Assembly (NCBI RefSeq): GCF_900109665.1
Contig: NZ_FOAO01000001.1
Span: 124,001-188,000 of the forward strand
Direction of reading: 5' to 3'
From: Blastococcus sp. DSM 46786
GTDB lineage: Bacteria; Actinomycetota; Actinomycetes; Mycobacteriales; Geodermatophilaceae
Length of the DNA stretch: 64,000 bases
The notes under the pieces are model-generated. The model did no database searches. It was given only the letters and a program-made list of their open reading frames with translations, and was not told the origin of the DNA. Positions within the stretch are counted from its first letter, which is position 1. Every line of letters begins with the position of its first letter. A program made the position numbers and the translations under genes. Below are positions 32,486 to 42,945 of the stretch, piece after piece.

Positions 32486-33127
32486 ATGCAGCCCACACAG
32501 CCCGCCGCGGTCAACCGGCGCACCTCCCGGCTGCCGCGCGGCGCGCGGCGGCTCCAGTTGTTGCGCGCGGCCCAGGACGTGTTCGTCGCGCACGGCTTCC
32601 ACGCCGCGGCCATGGACGACATCGCCGTCCGCGCCGGGGTCAGCAAGCCGGTCCTCTACCAGCACTTCCCGGGCAAGCGCGAGCTCTACCTGGCGCTGCT
32701 GGAGGAGCACGTCTCGGAGCTGGCCGACCGGGTCGGCGAGGCGATGGGCCGCACGGCTGACAACCGGGCCCGGGTCGACGCCGCCGTCGGCGCGTACTTC
32801 GACTTCATCGACGCCGACGGCGAGGCGTTCCGGCTGGTCTTCGAGTCCGACCTGCGCAACGACGACGACGTGCGCGCCATCGTCGACCGCGGCACGGTCG
32901 TGTGCGTCGAGGCGATCGCCGGTGTCATCGCCGCCGACACCGGCCTCGACCCGGAGCGCGCCCACCTGCTGGCCTCCGGGCTGACCGGGCTCTCCGAGAC
33001 CGCCGCCCGCTGGTGGCTGCCGCGCAAGGGCACGGTCTCCCGCGACGAGGCGGTCTCGCTCATGTCCGCGCTGGCCTGGCGCGGCATCTCCGGCTTCCCG
33101 CGCGTGGACGGCGACGCCGGTTCTTGA
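32486..33127 (+). CDS. TetR-family transcriptional regulator
   Basis: A 213-residue protein. GARRLQLLRAAQDVFVAHGF, then MDDIAVRAGVSKPVLYQHFPGKRELYLAL (~40-68) is a clear TetR helix-turn-helix. The C-terminal part with RLVFESDLRNDDDVRAIVDRG is the usual ligand domain. Same place as Rv3208 in M. tuberculosis, followed by the DUF3107 gene. The start is likely leaderless. Confidence 0.9.
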   Translation: MQPTQPAAVNRRTSRLPRGARRLQLLRAAQDVFVAHGFHAAAMDDIAVRAGVSKPVLYQHFPGKRELYLALLEEHVSELADRVGEAMGRTADNRARVDAAVGAYFDFIDADGEAFRLVFESDLRNDDDVRAIVDRGTVVCVEAIAGVIAADTGLDPERAHLLASGLTGLSETAARWWLPRKGTVSRDEAVSLMSALAWRGISGFPRVDGDAGS

Positions 33128-33128
33128 G

Positions 33129-33195
33129 CGCCCCCTGCAGGGTCCCGCCGCGATTTCGCGAGTGGTGGGGGGGCAGGGGGTCCTCGGTTTCGCTG
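33129..33195 (-). repeat. R1 repeat between the TetR and DUF3107 genes
   Basis: On the reverse strand AGGACCCCCTGC pairs through CCCCCTGC/GCAGGGGG, with inner CGCGAAATCGCG. It shares the inner CACCACTCGCGA and CGGCGGG blocks with the copy at 943-1008. This copy does not begin at a gene stop. Confidence 0.6.
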
Positions 33196-33278
33196 ACGGC
33201 GCACCCGCTCGGCCGGTCCCCGCGGCGCGGTCTGCACTAGCGTTGGGGGCAGTCGCGCAACGAGGAGGCATCGCCCAC

Positions 33279-33527
33279 GTGGAAGTCAAGATCGGCGTCC
33301 AGCACTCGCCCAAGGAGCTGGTCATCGACAGCCCCAAGACCCCCGACGAGATCGCGGCCGAGGTGGCCAAGGCCATGTCGGGCTCGACCAAGGACGGCCT
33401 GCTGACCTTGGTCGACGAGCGGGGCCGCCAGGTCCTCGTCCCCGTCGACCGCATCGCCTACGTGGAGATCGCGCAGGCCGACCAGCGCCGCGTGGGCTTC
33501 ATCGCCGGCGCCGGCACCGGCGCCTGA
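33279..33527 (+). CDS. DUF3107 protein (TB9.4-like)
   Basis: An 82-residue protein starting MEVKIGVQHSPKELVIDSPK and ending with VPVDRIAYVEIAQADQRRVGF, a close match to the actinobacterial DUF3107 family, whose role is unknown. GTG start with GAGGAGG eight bases upstream, and a TAGCGT -10 box ~36 bases before the start. Directly follows the TetR gene, as Rv3208A does in M. tuberculosis. A strong terminator follows. Confidence 0.9.
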   Translation: MEVKIGVQHSPKELVIDSPKTPDEIAAEVAKAMSGSTKDGLLTLVDERGRQVLVPVDRIAYVEIAQADQRRVGFIAGAGTGA

Positions 33528-33555
33528 CCCCGGGCCGCAAGGCCGCAGGACCACG

Positions 33556-33590
33556 GAGGGGCGCTCCCGCGATGCGCGGGAGCGCCCCTC
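33556..33590. terminator. Perfect 16-bp hairpin after DUF3107
   Basis: GAGGGGCGCTCCCGCG (33556-33571) and its exact complement (33575-33590) flank an ATG loop. It separates convergent genes, so it can terminate from either side. Confidence 0.85.
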
Positions 33591-33656
33591 TCTGCGTGAC
33601 AGCACCTCCGGTCGGTTGCGCAGGCCTCGGGTCGCCGCCTGCTGGCCGCGCCGACT

Positions 33657-33703
33657 GCGACGAACTCGTGGTGATCGCGGCCTGATGGCCACGATTTCGT
33701 CGC
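33657..33703. repeat. Long AT-richer palindrome
   Basis: GCGACGAACTCGTGG (33657-33671) and CCACGATTTCGTCGC (33689-33703) pair with one mismatch over 15 bases around a 17-base loop. The composition is lower in GC than nearby DNA. It may be a palindromic repeat; the site at 60807-60866 is similar in form. Confidence 0.5.
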
Positions 33704-33721
33704 ACTCGCTCGATGCAGCGG

Positions 33722-33768
33722 CCCGCGCCGAGTAGGCCCCGGAGGCGCGGGGGGAGCGGGGTCCGTCA
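33722..33768 (-). repeat. R1-like repeat anchored at the ferritin-like gene stop
   Basis: From the TGA the reverse strand reads CGGACCCCG, then CGGGGCC further on, so the arms pair over 5-7 bases. A shorter, weaker R1 copy. Confidence 0.5.
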
Positions 33769-34416
33769 GGGGTTCAGGCCGAGCGCCTTCATCCGCGTGG
33801 TGTGCGCCTGCGTGATGCGCTCGATGAGCCGGCCGATCCCCGCGAGGTCGCCGGTGCCGGAGACGATGAGCTCGGCCAGCCGGTCGTGCTCGGCGATCAC
33901 GGCCTGCGACCGCGTCATGGCCTCGCCCACGAGACGCCGTCCCCACAGCGCCAGCCGGCCGGCGACCGCACGGTCGGCGGCGATCGCGGCGCGCACCTCG
34001 CGGACGGCGAAGTCCGCGTACCCGGTGTCGGCCAGCACCTCGAGCACCAGCCCCCGGTCGGGGTCGGGCAGGAAGCCGGCGATCTCGCGGTAGAAGTCGG
34101 CGGCCAGCCCGTCGCCGACGTAGGCCTTCACCAGCCCCTCCAGCCAGGTGCTGGGCCGGGTGCTCTCGTGGAAGGTGTCCAGCGCCGAGACGAACGGCGT
34201 CATCGCCGTCGCCGGGTCCACCCCCAGCTCCTCCAGCCGGGCGGTGAGCCGGAAGTGGTGTCCGATCTCGGCGGCGGCCATCCGGGCGAGCGCGGCCCGG
34301 CCGGTGAGGGACGGCGCCATGCGGGCGTCCTCGGCCAGCCGGTCGAACGCGGTGAGCTCGGCGTAGGCCAGCACGCCGAGCAGGTCGGCGACCGCCGTGT
34401 TCTCGACCGGTGGCAC
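33766..34416 (-). CDS. Ferritin-like diiron protein
   Basis: A 216-residue four-helix protein. AYAELTAFDRLAEDARMAP (~17-35), ARMAAAEIGHHFRLTARLEEL (~43-63) and EVLADTGYADFAVREVRAAI (~122-141) carry Glu and His ligands of the ferritin/MiaE-like superfamily; AAEIGHH resembles the EXXH of such proteins. In mycobacteria the corresponding Rv3210c is unassigned. GTG start with GGAGAT upstream. Divergent from the DEAD-box helicase gene; the stop is joined to an R1-like copy. Confidence 0.8.
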   Translation of the reverse strand: MPPVENTAVADLLGVLAYAELTAFDRLAEDARMAPSLTGRAALARMAAAEIGHHFRLTARLEELGVDPATAMTPFVSALDTFHESTRPSTWLEGLVKAYVGDGLAADFYREIAGFLPDPDRGLVLEVLADTGYADFAVREVRAAIAADRAVAGRLALWGRRLVGEAMTRSQAVIAEHDRLAELIVSGTGDLAGIGRLIERITQAHTTRMKALGLNP

Positions 34417-34735
34417 GGCATCTCCTGGGCTCGGGGACGAGGACGCCGCGTGCCCCGGAGGGGTGGTGCACCCGGCAGCGGGGAGCGCGGCGCCGAGAGG
34501 CTAACCGGTGCTCGCGCTAGCATGGGAATCGGCGAGCCTCCGGGCACGCTCGTACATCTGTGCGCTGACGACCGCTGGACGACGCCCCCCGGGCTGTCTC
34601 CCGGGCCGTGGCGAGGTCCGGTTCTGCTGGCCGCGTCGGCGCAGGAACCGATCCCGCGACACCCGACCCGGGACGGGCGCGAGGCGGCGACACCGCTGCC
34701 GCAGCCGGTCCCCCAGCACACCAGAGGCGAGAGCA
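34417..34735 (+). other. Long leader region of the DEAD-box helicase gene
   Basis: About 319 bases with no gene. A TAGCAT -10 box at 34518-34523 would start a leader of ~205 bases for the helicase gene. The stretch CCCGGGCTGTCTCCCGGG is a hairpin, and CCCAGCACACCAGAGGCGAGAG precedes the CTG start. DEAD-box helicase mRNAs are often controlled through long structured leaders. Confidence 0.45.
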
Positions 34736-36418
<1,683 letters not shown>

Positions 36419-36424
36419 CGCCGT

Positions 36425-36500
36425 GAAACGCGCTGGAACGGCCGCCCTCCAGGGGCCCGCGCCGAGCGTGCGAGGCGTGGGGAGGAGGGTGGTCCTTCTA
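36425..36500 (-). repeat. R1 repeat between rhlE and the PQQ-repeat gene
   Basis: The reverse strand reads TAG, AAGGA, CCACCCTCC, ... CTCGCACGCTCGG ..., GGAGGGCGG. The arms CCCTCC/GGAGGG differ from other copies but pair. Here the element is opposite in direction to both flanking genes, and the proposed GTG start of the next gene lies at its edge. Confidence 0.6.
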
Positions 36501-37619
36501 CCGCCCCTGCGGGTGTGGATCTGGACCGCGGCCACGCTCGCGCTCCTCGTCGTCGCCACCCTGCTGTGGCGGGGTTCCGACGCGGCCGCCACCTCCAGCA
36601 CCACCGCCGCACCGGCCGACGTCCCCCCGGGGGCGCCGGCCGGTGCCATCTCCGAGGCGTGGTCCGCCGCGGCGGACCCGCTGCCCGGCGACGTCGTCGC
36701 CGAGGGCCGGGTGCTCGTCGGCTCGCCGCGCGGCGTGCGCGCGCTCGACCCGGTCACCGGCGAGGAGGCGTGGCACTACACGCGGGACAACGCGGTGCTG
36801 TGCGGGCTCACCGTCACCGACGGCGTCGCGGTCGCGGTCTTCCGCACCGAGGACCGCTGCGACGAGGCGGTCGCCCTCGACGCCGGGACCGGCGTGCGCG
36901 CGTGGACCCGGAACGTGGACTTCCGGCCCGAGGCGACCCTCACCTCCACCGACCGGATCGTGCTGGCCGCCACGCCGACCGGGATCGTCACGCTGGACCC
37001 CACCGGCAGCGGCATCCGCTGGCGGTACGTCCCGCCGGAGGGCTGCGAGTTCCTGCAGTCCGCCGCCGGCGACGCGGGCGTGGCGGTGCTGCAGCGGTGC
37101 GCCGGCTCCCCCGCCCTGCAGCTACGGCTGATGGACGGCTTCGACGGCGACCTGCACTGGACCCGCGACCTCCCGGCATCCGCACGCGCGACCGAGCTGG
37201 TCGGGGCGGACCTGCCGGTCGCCGTGCGCGTGGGCGACGAGGTGCAGCTGCTGTCCTCCGCCGACGGCACGCTGCTCACCACCCTGCCCGCCGATCCCGG
37301 GGCAGCGGTGCGGCAGGCGGCCACCGGCACCGCCGTGCTGGTCCTCACCGACGGCACGCTCACCGCGCTCGAGCCCGGATCCGCGCGCCCCCTCTGGTCG
37401 GTCCCGGCCACCGGCCTGCCCGGTGGGGCGGCCACGACCGCGGACGGTGCGCCGGCCCTGCCCGTCCCGACGGCCGGCGGGATCGTCCACCGCGATCCCG
37501 CGACCGGCACCGAGCTCGGCAGCACGGCGACGCCCGAGCTCCCCGACGGTGCCGTGGTCACCGTCGTCGGCCCCGTCGTGGTGCTCACGCACGCCGGCGA
37601 GGTCCGCGCCTACCGCTGA
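36489..37619 (+). CDS. PQQ-like beta-propeller membrane protein
   Basis: A 376-residue protein. One transmembrane helix (VWIWTAATLALLVVATLLW) near the N-terminus is followed by an Ala/Ser/Thr-rich linker and a propeller with repeated blocks such as GVRALDPVTGEEAWHYTRD, AVALDAGTGVRAWTRNVD and GIVTLDPTGSGIRW, PQQ-type repeats likely exposed outside the membrane. It corresponds to Rv3212. The GTG at 36489 with adjoining GGAGGAGG is tentative: an R1 repeat overlaps it, and a GTG at 36513 is an alternative. Confidence 0.75.
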   Translation: MVLLPPLRVWIWTAATLALLVVATLLWRGSDAAATSSTTAAPADVPPGAPAGAISEAWSAAADPLPGDVVAEGRVLVGSPRGVRALDPVTGEEAWHYTRDNAVLCGLTVTDGVAVAVFRTEDRCDEAVALDAGTGVRAWTRNVDFRPEATLTSTDRIVLAATPTGIVTLDPTGSGIRWRYVPPEGCEFLQSAAGDAGVAVLQRCAGSPALQLRLMDGFDGDLHWTRDLPASARATELVGADLPVAVRVGDEVQLLSSADGTLLTTLPADPGAAVRQAATGTAVLVLTDGTLTALEPGSARPLWSVPATGLPGGAATTADGAPALPVPTAGGIVHRDPATGTELGSTATPELPDGAVVTVVGPVVVLTHAGEVRAYR

Positions 37620-37668
37620 GGCACCACCGGTGCGGCACGGCCGCCGCCGTCGGGGTTCACTGGGCACC

Positions 37669-38589
37669 ATGGTCCTGCCCGGCGGCCCCGATGCCAACGC
37701 CATGTCCCTCGCCATCGCGCCCGACGACCTCCGCCAGCTCGCCCAGCACGACGCCGTCCCGCGCACCTTCGCCGGCGGCGCCGGACCGCTCGCCGCCCTG
37801 GACACCGGCGGCAGCGCTCCCCGCGGCACGGTGCTGATGGTGGCCGGCTACACGGGCAGCAAGGAGGACTTCGCGCCGCTGCTGCGCCCGCTGGCCGCCG
37901 CCGGGTACCGGGTCGTGGTGCTGGACCAGCGCGGGCAGTACGAGTCCCCCGGCCCCGACGACCCGGCGCAGTACTCGGTGGCGATCCTGGGCGACGACGT
38001 GCGCGCGGTGGCGCGGGTGCTGCGCGCGGAGTCCAGCGGGCCGCTGCACCTGGTCGGGCACAGCTTCGGGGGGTTGGTGACCCGGGCGGCCGTGCTCGCC
38101 GAGCCGGCGCTGTTCACGACGTCCACGCTGCTGGGCTCCGGGCCCTCCCGGCTCACCGGTCGCCGCGCCGAGCTGCTCGACCACCTCGGCCCCCTCCTGG
38201 ACGCCGGCGGCGTGCCGCTGGTGCACGAGACGCTCGAGCAGGTGGCGATGACCGACCCCAAGGCGCAGGCCGTGCCCGCGCAGACCCGCGCCTTCTACTC
38301 CCGGCGGTTCCTGCGCAACTCCGCCGCCGGGCTCCGCGGCATGGCCGACGCGATGCTGGCCGAACCGGACCTGGTGGCCGAGCTGAAGGCCACCGGCGTA
38401 CCGGTCCTGGTCGCGCACGGGGAGGCCGACGACGCCTGGCTGCCGCACGTGCAGGCCGACATGGCGCAGCGGCTGGGCGCCCGGCACGAGGTCATCGACT
38501 TCGCCATCCACTCCCCCGCCGTGGAGAACCCGCCGCGCACCCTCGAGGTGCTGTGCGACTTCTGGTCCAGCGCCGGGGAGCGGTCGTGA
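37669..38589 (+). CDS. Alpha/beta hydrolase
   Basis: A 306-residue protein: VAGYTGSKEDF (~59) at the oxyanion position, GHSFGG (~127) with the serine nucleophile, AHGEADDAWLP (~246) with the acid, and DFAIHSP (~280) with the histidine. Substrate unknown. ATG start at 37669; an internal ATG at 37702 gives a shorter form. It overlaps the MpaB-like gene by 4 bases, so the two are coupled. Confidence 0.8.
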   Translation: MVLPGGPDANAMSLAIAPDDLRQLAQHDAVPRTFAGGAGPLAALDTGGSAPRGTVLMVAGYTGSKEDFAPLLRPLAAAGYRVVVLDQRGQYESPGPDDPAQYSVAILGDDVRAVARVLRAESSGPLHLVGHSFGGLVTRAAVLAEPALFTTSTLLGSGPSRLTGRRAELLDHLGPLLDAGGVPLVHETLEQVAMTDPKAQAVPAQTRAFYSRRFLRNSAAGLRGMADAMLAEPDLVAELKATGVPVLVAHGEADDAWLPHVQADMAQRLGARHEVIDFAIHSPAVENPPRTLEVLCDFWSSAGERS

Positions 38590-39461
38590 GCCGCCTCGCG
38601 CCGCTGCCCTCGCCGGACGACTGGACCGAGGAGGAGGACCGGCTCGGCTTCTTCGGCCCGGGCAGCGTGACCTGGCGCATCCACAGCGACCCGGCCTACC
38701 ACCTCGGCGCGATGGCGTCGCTGATGCTCCAGGCCCTGCACCCGGTGGCGATGGACGGCGTGGCCCGCAACTCCGCCGGCTTCAAGGACGACTGGTGGAT
38801 GCGGATCACCCGCACCGGCCAGTACATGGAGATCGTCGTCTTCGGCCGGCGGAGCGAGGCCCGCCGGATCGCCGCCCGCGTGCGGGGCTACCACCGGAAG
38901 CTGTCGGGCGTCGAGGAGACGACCGGCCGGGCGTACCGGGTCGACGACCCGGACCTGCTGCTGTGGGTGCACACCTGCGCCGTCCGGTCGATCCTGACCA
39001 CGGCGCGCCGGGCGGGCGTGGCGCTGTCGGACGCGGAGGCCGACCGCTACGTCGACGAGCAGGTGGCCTTCGCGCACCTCGTGGGCGTGCCGCTGGAGAC
39101 GGTGCCCCGGTCGGTGGCCGAGCTCGACGCGTACTTCGAGGACATCCGCCCCGCGCTGGCCGCCACCCCGGCCGCCCTGAAGGGGATGCGGGACCTGTTC
39201 CTCCCGCCGATGCCCGGGTGGCTGCAGGTGCTGACGCCGGCCCGGCCGGTGTGGGGCGGCCTGGCCGGGCTCTGCTTCGCGCTGCTGCCGCCCTGGGCGC
39301 GGCAGCTGTACTCCCTCCCGGGGCTGGCGCTGACCGACGCCGCGGCGACGGCCGGGGCCAGGGCGTTCCGGGCCGGGTTCCTGGCGCTGCCCGACCGGGC
39401 GTACCGGTCACCGATCGTGCGTGCCGGGTACGCCCGCGTGGCCGAGGCGTCGGCCGCCTAG
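38586..39461 (+). CDS. DUF2236/MpaB-type heme oxygenase-like protein
   Basis: A 291-residue helical protein. GPGSVTWRIHSDPAY (~22-36) and LMLQALHPVAMDGV (~43-56), with YVDEQVAFAHLVGVP later, match the DUF2236/latex-clearing-protein type heme-binding scaffold of MpaB-like oxygenases. The substrate is unknown. GTG start overlaps the preceding hydrolase stop (GTGA), and the stop shares CTAG with the convergent nuclease gene. Confidence 0.82.
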   Translation: MSRLAPLPSPDDWTEEEDRLGFFGPGSVTWRIHSDPAYHLGAMASLMLQALHPVAMDGVARNSAGFKDDWWMRITRTGQYMEIVVFGRRSEARRIAARVRGYHRKLSGVEETTGRAYRVDDPDLLLWVHTCAVRSILTTARRAGVALSDAEADRYVDEQVAFAHLVGVPLETVPRSVAELDAYFEDIRPALAATPAALKGMRDLFLPPMPGWLQVLTPARPVWGGLAGLCFALLPPWARQLYSLPGLALTDAAATAGARAFRAGFLALPDRAYRSPIVRAGYARVAEASAA

Positions 39462-40315
39462 GAATCGTCCTCGGGGAGGAAGCTCCACGGCTCGCGGGCC
39501 GGGCCCGCGGCCTGGCCGGCCGGGCAGCTGGAGCGGAAGTCGCACCACCCGCACTGCCGCCCCGGCACGGCCGGGAAGGCTGCGTCGGGGTCCTCGCCCG
39601 CGGCCACCGCCTCGCCCGCCGTCTGGATGTCGATGGCGACGTCCTCGGCCCGCCGCACGTGGTTGGCCAGCGACCGCTCGGTGTGCTCGAAGGCCGCGAC
39701 CGTGCCGGTGGGCACGTGGTGCAGCTCCACCCGGGTGCAGGCCCGGCGCAGCGTGCGGCGGACGGCGAGGACGTAGAGCGCCAGCGCCTGCGAACCGCGC
39801 GCCTCGTCGTCGGTGCTCGGTGAGCGGCCGGTCTTGTAGTCGACGACCACCAGCTCGTCGCCGCGCTCGTCGATGCGGTCCACCCGCCCCGAGAGCGTCA
39901 TCCGCTCGGTCATCGTGCTCACCGTGCGCTCCCGCGCGCGGGGCTCCTCGGTGGGGTCGACGTCGGCCAGGTAGTCGGTGAGCCAGCCGGCCGCCCGCGA
40001 CCGCCAGCGGTCGGACTGCTCGTCGTCGCGGAAGCCGGCCGGGCTCCACGCACCGATCAGCAGCTGGCGCGCGGCACCGGGCGTGCGGCGCTCGACCGGC
40101 AGATCCCACCACGAGGAGAGCACCTGGTGCAGCGCCGTCCCCACCGTGTGGTGGGCGAACCGCGGGCCGCGCGGCGGGCTGGGCCGGTCGACGTTGGCGA
40201 ACCGGTAGCGCCGGGGGCAGTCCGAGAAGTCGGCCAGCGACTTCGGCGAGGCGCGCAGCAGCCGGCGCGGCATGCCCGGCAGCACCGCCTGCCCGCCGTC
40301 GGTGGGGTTGCGCAT
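39458..40315 (-). CDS. RecB-like PD-(D/E)XK nuclease
   Basis: A 285-residue single-domain nuclease. KSLADFSDCPRRYRF (~25-39) has the first Fe-S cysteine, SGRVDRIDERGDELVVVDYKTGRSP (~141-165) the metal-binding Asp and Lys, and GRQCGWCDFRSSC (~252-264) the other three cysteines. This is the nuclease module of AddB/Cas4-type enzymes without a helicase. In actinobacteria it appears as a stand-alone RecB-like protein; a role in DNA repair is probable. ATG start. Its stop and that of the MpaB-like gene share CTAG. Confidence 0.85.
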   Translation of the reverse strand: MRNPTDGGQAVLPGMPRRLLRASPKSLADFSDCPRRYRFANVDRPSPPRGPRFAHHTVGTALHQVLSSWWDLPVERRTPGAARQLLIGAWSPAGFRDDEQSDRWRSRAAGWLTDYLADVDPTEEPRARERTVSTMTERMTLSGRVDRIDERGDELVVVDYKTGRSPSTDDEARGSQALALYVLAVRRTLRRACTRVELHHVPTGTVAAFEHTERSLANHVRRAEDVAIDIQTAGEAVAAGEDPDAAFPAVPGRQCGWCDFRSSCPAGQAAGPAREPWSFLPEDDS

Positions 40316-40352
40316 GCCGGTCACGGTAGCCGCGGGGGGCGACGCCCCGGCT

Positions 40353-41210
40353 TCAGTCGCGCCAGGGCGCGGCGCCGGTCCCCGCTGCGACCAGGCGCTC
40401 GAACTGCTCCGGGTCGGTGGTGCAGGCACCGAGCGGCGTCTGCTTGTTGGTGCCGTGGTGGTCGCTGGAGCCCGTGACGACCAGGTCGAGGTCGGCGGCC
40501 AGCCCGCGCAGGTGGGCGCGCTGCTTTGCGGTGTGGTCGGGGTGGTCGACCTCCAGGCCCAGCAGCCCGGCCGCGGCCATGGCCGCGATCGCCTCGTCGC
40601 CGACCACCCGGCCGCGCTTGGTGGCCAGCCCGTGGGCGAACACCGGCACGCCGCCGGCCGCCCGCACGAGGGCGATCCCCTGCCGGACGTCGGTGTCGGC
40701 CTTGCTCACGTAGTACGGGCTGCGGTGGTGCAGCAGCCCCGCGAACGCCTGCTCGACGCCGGCCACGACGCCCGCGCGGACCAGCGCCCGCGCCACGTGC
40801 GGCCGGCCGACGACACCGCCGCCGGCGTGCTCGACCAGCTCCGGCCAGGACACCGGGTACCCGTCGGCGGCCAGCGCCTGCACGATCCGCTCGGCACGGC
40901 TCAGGCGCTCGTCGCGCAGCCGGGCCCGCTCAGCGGCGAACGCCGGGTGCAGCGGGTCGAAGAGGTAGCCGAGCAGGTGCACGCTGACCGGGGGCTGGTC
41001 GAGGGGGAACCAGCGGCAGGAGAGCTCCATGCCGGGGACGACGGTCAACCCGGCCGGGCGGTGCTCCTCCGCCGCTGCCCAGCCCGCGGTCGTGTCGTGG
41101 TCGGTGAGCGCGACGACGTCGAGCCCCGCGGCCCGCGCAGCGGCGAGCAGCGCGGCGGGGTCGTCGGTGCCGTCGGACACCGAGGAGTGCGTGTGCAGGT
41201 CGATCCGCAT
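40353..41210 (-). CDS. PHP-domain phosphoesterase
   Basis: A 285-residue polymerase and histidinol phosphatase-type protein. MRIDLHTHSSVSDG (~1-14), LTDHDT (~36), GMELSC, and HLLGYLF (~83) carry the metal ligands, with HHG in SSDHHGTNKQ near residue 260. Relatives are nucleoside 3',5'-bisphosphate phosphatases and related phosphoesterases. The ATG at 41210 gives MRIDLHTHS; a GTG two bases upstream (41213) is an alternative. Confidence 0.8.
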   Translation of the reverse strand: MRIDLHTHSSVSDGTDDPAALLAAARAAGLDVVALTDHDTTAGWAAAEEHRPAGLTVVPGMELSCRWFPLDQPPVSVHLLGYLFDPLHPAFAAERARLRDERLSRAERIVQALAADGYPVSWPELVEHAGGGVVGRPHVARALVRAGVVAGVEQAFAGLLHHRSPYYVSKADTDVRQGIALVRAAGGVPVFAHGLATKRGRVVGDEAIAAMAAAGLLGLEVDHPDHTAKQRAHLRGLAADLDLVVTGSSDHHGTNKQTPLGACTTDPEQFERLVAAGTGAAPWRD

Positions 41211-41260
41211 CACGGCTCAGCCTGCCGCACGCCGGCCCGCGGCACCCGGTGGAGAGCCGC

Positions 41261-41896
41261 TCACGGCTCGCGCGGCGGGAGCTGCGGGATGGGTTCGGTG
41301 TCCCGCCGCCCACCGCTGGCGACCGGTCCGGCCGGCGGCGGCGCCTCCGGGTTCCCCTCGTCGTCGCCACCGGACGCGCTGCCCCAGTCGCTGCCGAACA
41401 GCAGGCCGCTGACCTCGCGGTACAGGTCACCGGCGCGCGGCAGGAAGGTGATCTCCGACAGGCCCTGCTGCTGCCCGGCGGACTCGAAGCGGAAGGTCCC
41501 GTAGCCCAGGATCTGGCCGAGGAAGGTCTCCTTCCACGTCAGGTCGGTGATCCGGCGCAGCGGCAGCAGGGTGACGGTGCGCACGATGACCCCCGACGTG
41601 AGCAGGACCCGCCGTCGGCTGACGATGAAGTGCCGCATCCACCACTCGCCGACGCGCATGGCGTAGGTGAGCAGCGCGGCCAGGACGACGAGCATGCCGA
41701 CCGTGCTGGTCACCCGGTTCTCCGGGTCCAGCACCAGCAGCCAGCCACCGATCAGCAGCACCGGCAGGAACTTCAGGGTCGGCACGATCAGCACCGCCCA
41801 GTGCCGGCGCGTGACCACCACCGCGTCCTCGTCGTCCAGCAGGTACTTCCGGACGTCCTTGGCGGCCCGGGTCGGCAGCCCGGCGGGGGCGCTCAC
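41261..41896 (-). CDS. Membrane PH-domain (bPH) protein
   Basis: A 211-residue protein. KDVRKYLLDDEDAVVVTRRHWAV precedes two hydrophobic segments (AVLIVPTLKFLPVLLIGGWLL and TSTVGMLVVLAALLTYAM), then a bPH-type domain with FIVSRRRVLLTSGVI, LLPLRRITDLTW and GYGTFRFESAGQQQG. The rest is Pro/Gly-rich. Function unknown, probably membrane-associated. GTG start. It follows the small membrane protein gene by 4 bases. Confidence 0.8.
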   Translation of the reverse strand: MSAPAGLPTRAAKDVRKYLLDDEDAVVVTRRHWAVLIVPTLKFLPVLLIGGWLLVLDPENRVTSTVGMLVVLAALLTYAMRVGEWWMRHFIVSRRRVLLTSGVIVRTVTLLPLRRITDLTWKETFLGQILGYGTFRFESAGQQQGLSEITFLPRAGDLYREVSGLLFGSDWGSASGGDDEGNPEAPPPAGPVASGGRRDTEPIPQLPPREP

Positions 41897-41900
41897 CGGC

Positions 41901-42059
41901 TCAGACGAGCGAGCCGACGAACTGCGCGAGGGAGGAGGCGGCGTCGCCGAGCGCCTCACCGGCGTTGCGCACCAGCTGCGCCGAGGACTCCGGCGCCTGG
42001 ATGACGTAGAAGAGGACGAAGGCGATGACCACCCAGGTGAGGACCTTCTTCAGGTTCAC
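41901..42059 (-). CDS. Small single-span membrane protein
   Basis: A 52-residue protein: NLKKVLTWVVIAFVLFYVIQ is a transmembrane helix, followed by SSAQLVRNAGEALGDAASSL, an amphipathic stretch. The GTG has GGAGG 7 bases upstream. It stops 4 bases before the bPH gene, so the two are likely one operon and may form a complex. It is too short for routine annotation. Confidence 0.75.
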   Translation of the reverse strand: MNLKKVLTWVVIAFVLFYVIQAPESSAQLVRNAGEALGDAASSLAQFVGSLV

Positions 42060-42221
42060 CGCCACCTCCGTGGTGTGAGTGAGGCAGCCCGGGCGCCCGG
42101 GCCGGCAGGAGGGCCCGCCGGGTGCGGCGGACGCGTTCGTCCCATGGGTAACACAGGCCCCACGGCGGACCCGTCCGACGCGCCGGTCCCCGGCGGCCCG
42201 TCCGGTTCCGGCACGTGCGGG

Positions 42222-42845
42222 TCAGCGGCCGGGCAGCAGGTGCTCCCCGACCGGTCCCAGCGGCAGGTCGGGGTAGATGCGTTCGCGCAGGTCGAGCAGC
42301 CGCAGCTCCTCGACCAGCAGCCACGCCGCGCTCATCGGCCACATCACGAGCCACAGCCAGACCCCGTAGGCCTCCCCGACGAAGGCCGCCCGGTCCTCGC
42401 GCGTCGGCACCGCCCACAGCGGGGCGTGCTGGCCGGCCGCCTCGACGCCGACCGAGCTCGGCCCGGAGATCACGTCCCCGGGGTCCAGCCCCGGCAGCCC
42501 GGCGTAGCCGCACCCGACGCCGGTGCCGGGTTCCTCGGCCACCAGCACGAGCTCCGCGGCGCCACCGAGGGGGCCCGGGCCGGCGCAGTCGACGACGATC
42601 GCCCGCGCGTTCGGTTCGCCGCCCCACGCGAGGCCGGTGACCGCCCAGCCCGGCGGGACCGGGTCCGGCACCCAGGCCGGCACGCGGGCGTCGGCGGTGA
42701 CGGCGGCGATCGCGTCGTGGGCCACCAGCGCGGTGTGGTGCAGCGGGGTGACCGCGCCGTGCACGTGGCACCAGGCGTGCGCCTCGGACCCGTGGCGGAC
42801 GGCCAGTGGTTCACCGCAGCGCGGGCAGACCGGCGACGCACTCAC
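42222..42845 (-). CDS. Conserved actinobacterial protein with N-terminal zinc ribbon (DUF6758-like)
   Basis: A 207-residue protein. [20 protein letters not shown] (~7-26) is a CxxC plus distal cysteine zinc site. The next ~180 residues have conserved-looking blocks ([28 protein letters not shown]) and a hydrophobic stretch [20 protein letters not shown] near the end. I recall a DUF6758 family of this form, but the match is from memory. GTG start. Divergent from the Nudix gene; -10-like TAGCCT belongs to that gene. Confidence 0.6.
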   Translation of the reverse strand: MSASPVCPRCGEPLAVRHGSEAHAWCHVHGAVTPLHHTALVAHDAIAAVTADARVPAWVPDPVPPGWAVTGLAWGGEPNARAIVVDCAGPGPLGGAAELVLVAEEPGTGVGCGYAGLPGLDPGDVISGPSSVGVEAAGQHAPLWAVPTREDRAAFVGEAYGVWLWLVMWPMSAAWLLVEELRLLDLRERIYPDLPLGPVGEHLLPGR

Positions 42846-42932
42846 CGGGACACGGTCGCGGGAGTGGCGCCGATCGTCAAGCGCAGCGCAGGGGGCGGCC
42901 CCGCCCGGCGCCGTCGCCGTCGCCGTCGTGCG

Positions 42933-42938
42933 TAGCCT
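42933..42938 (+). promoter_or_regulatory. -10 box TAGCCT for the Nudix gene
   Basis: TAGCCT sits 7 bases before the GTG with no ribosome binding site between, so the transcript is likely leaderless. Confidence 0.45.
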
Positions 42939-42945
42939 GCGACGC

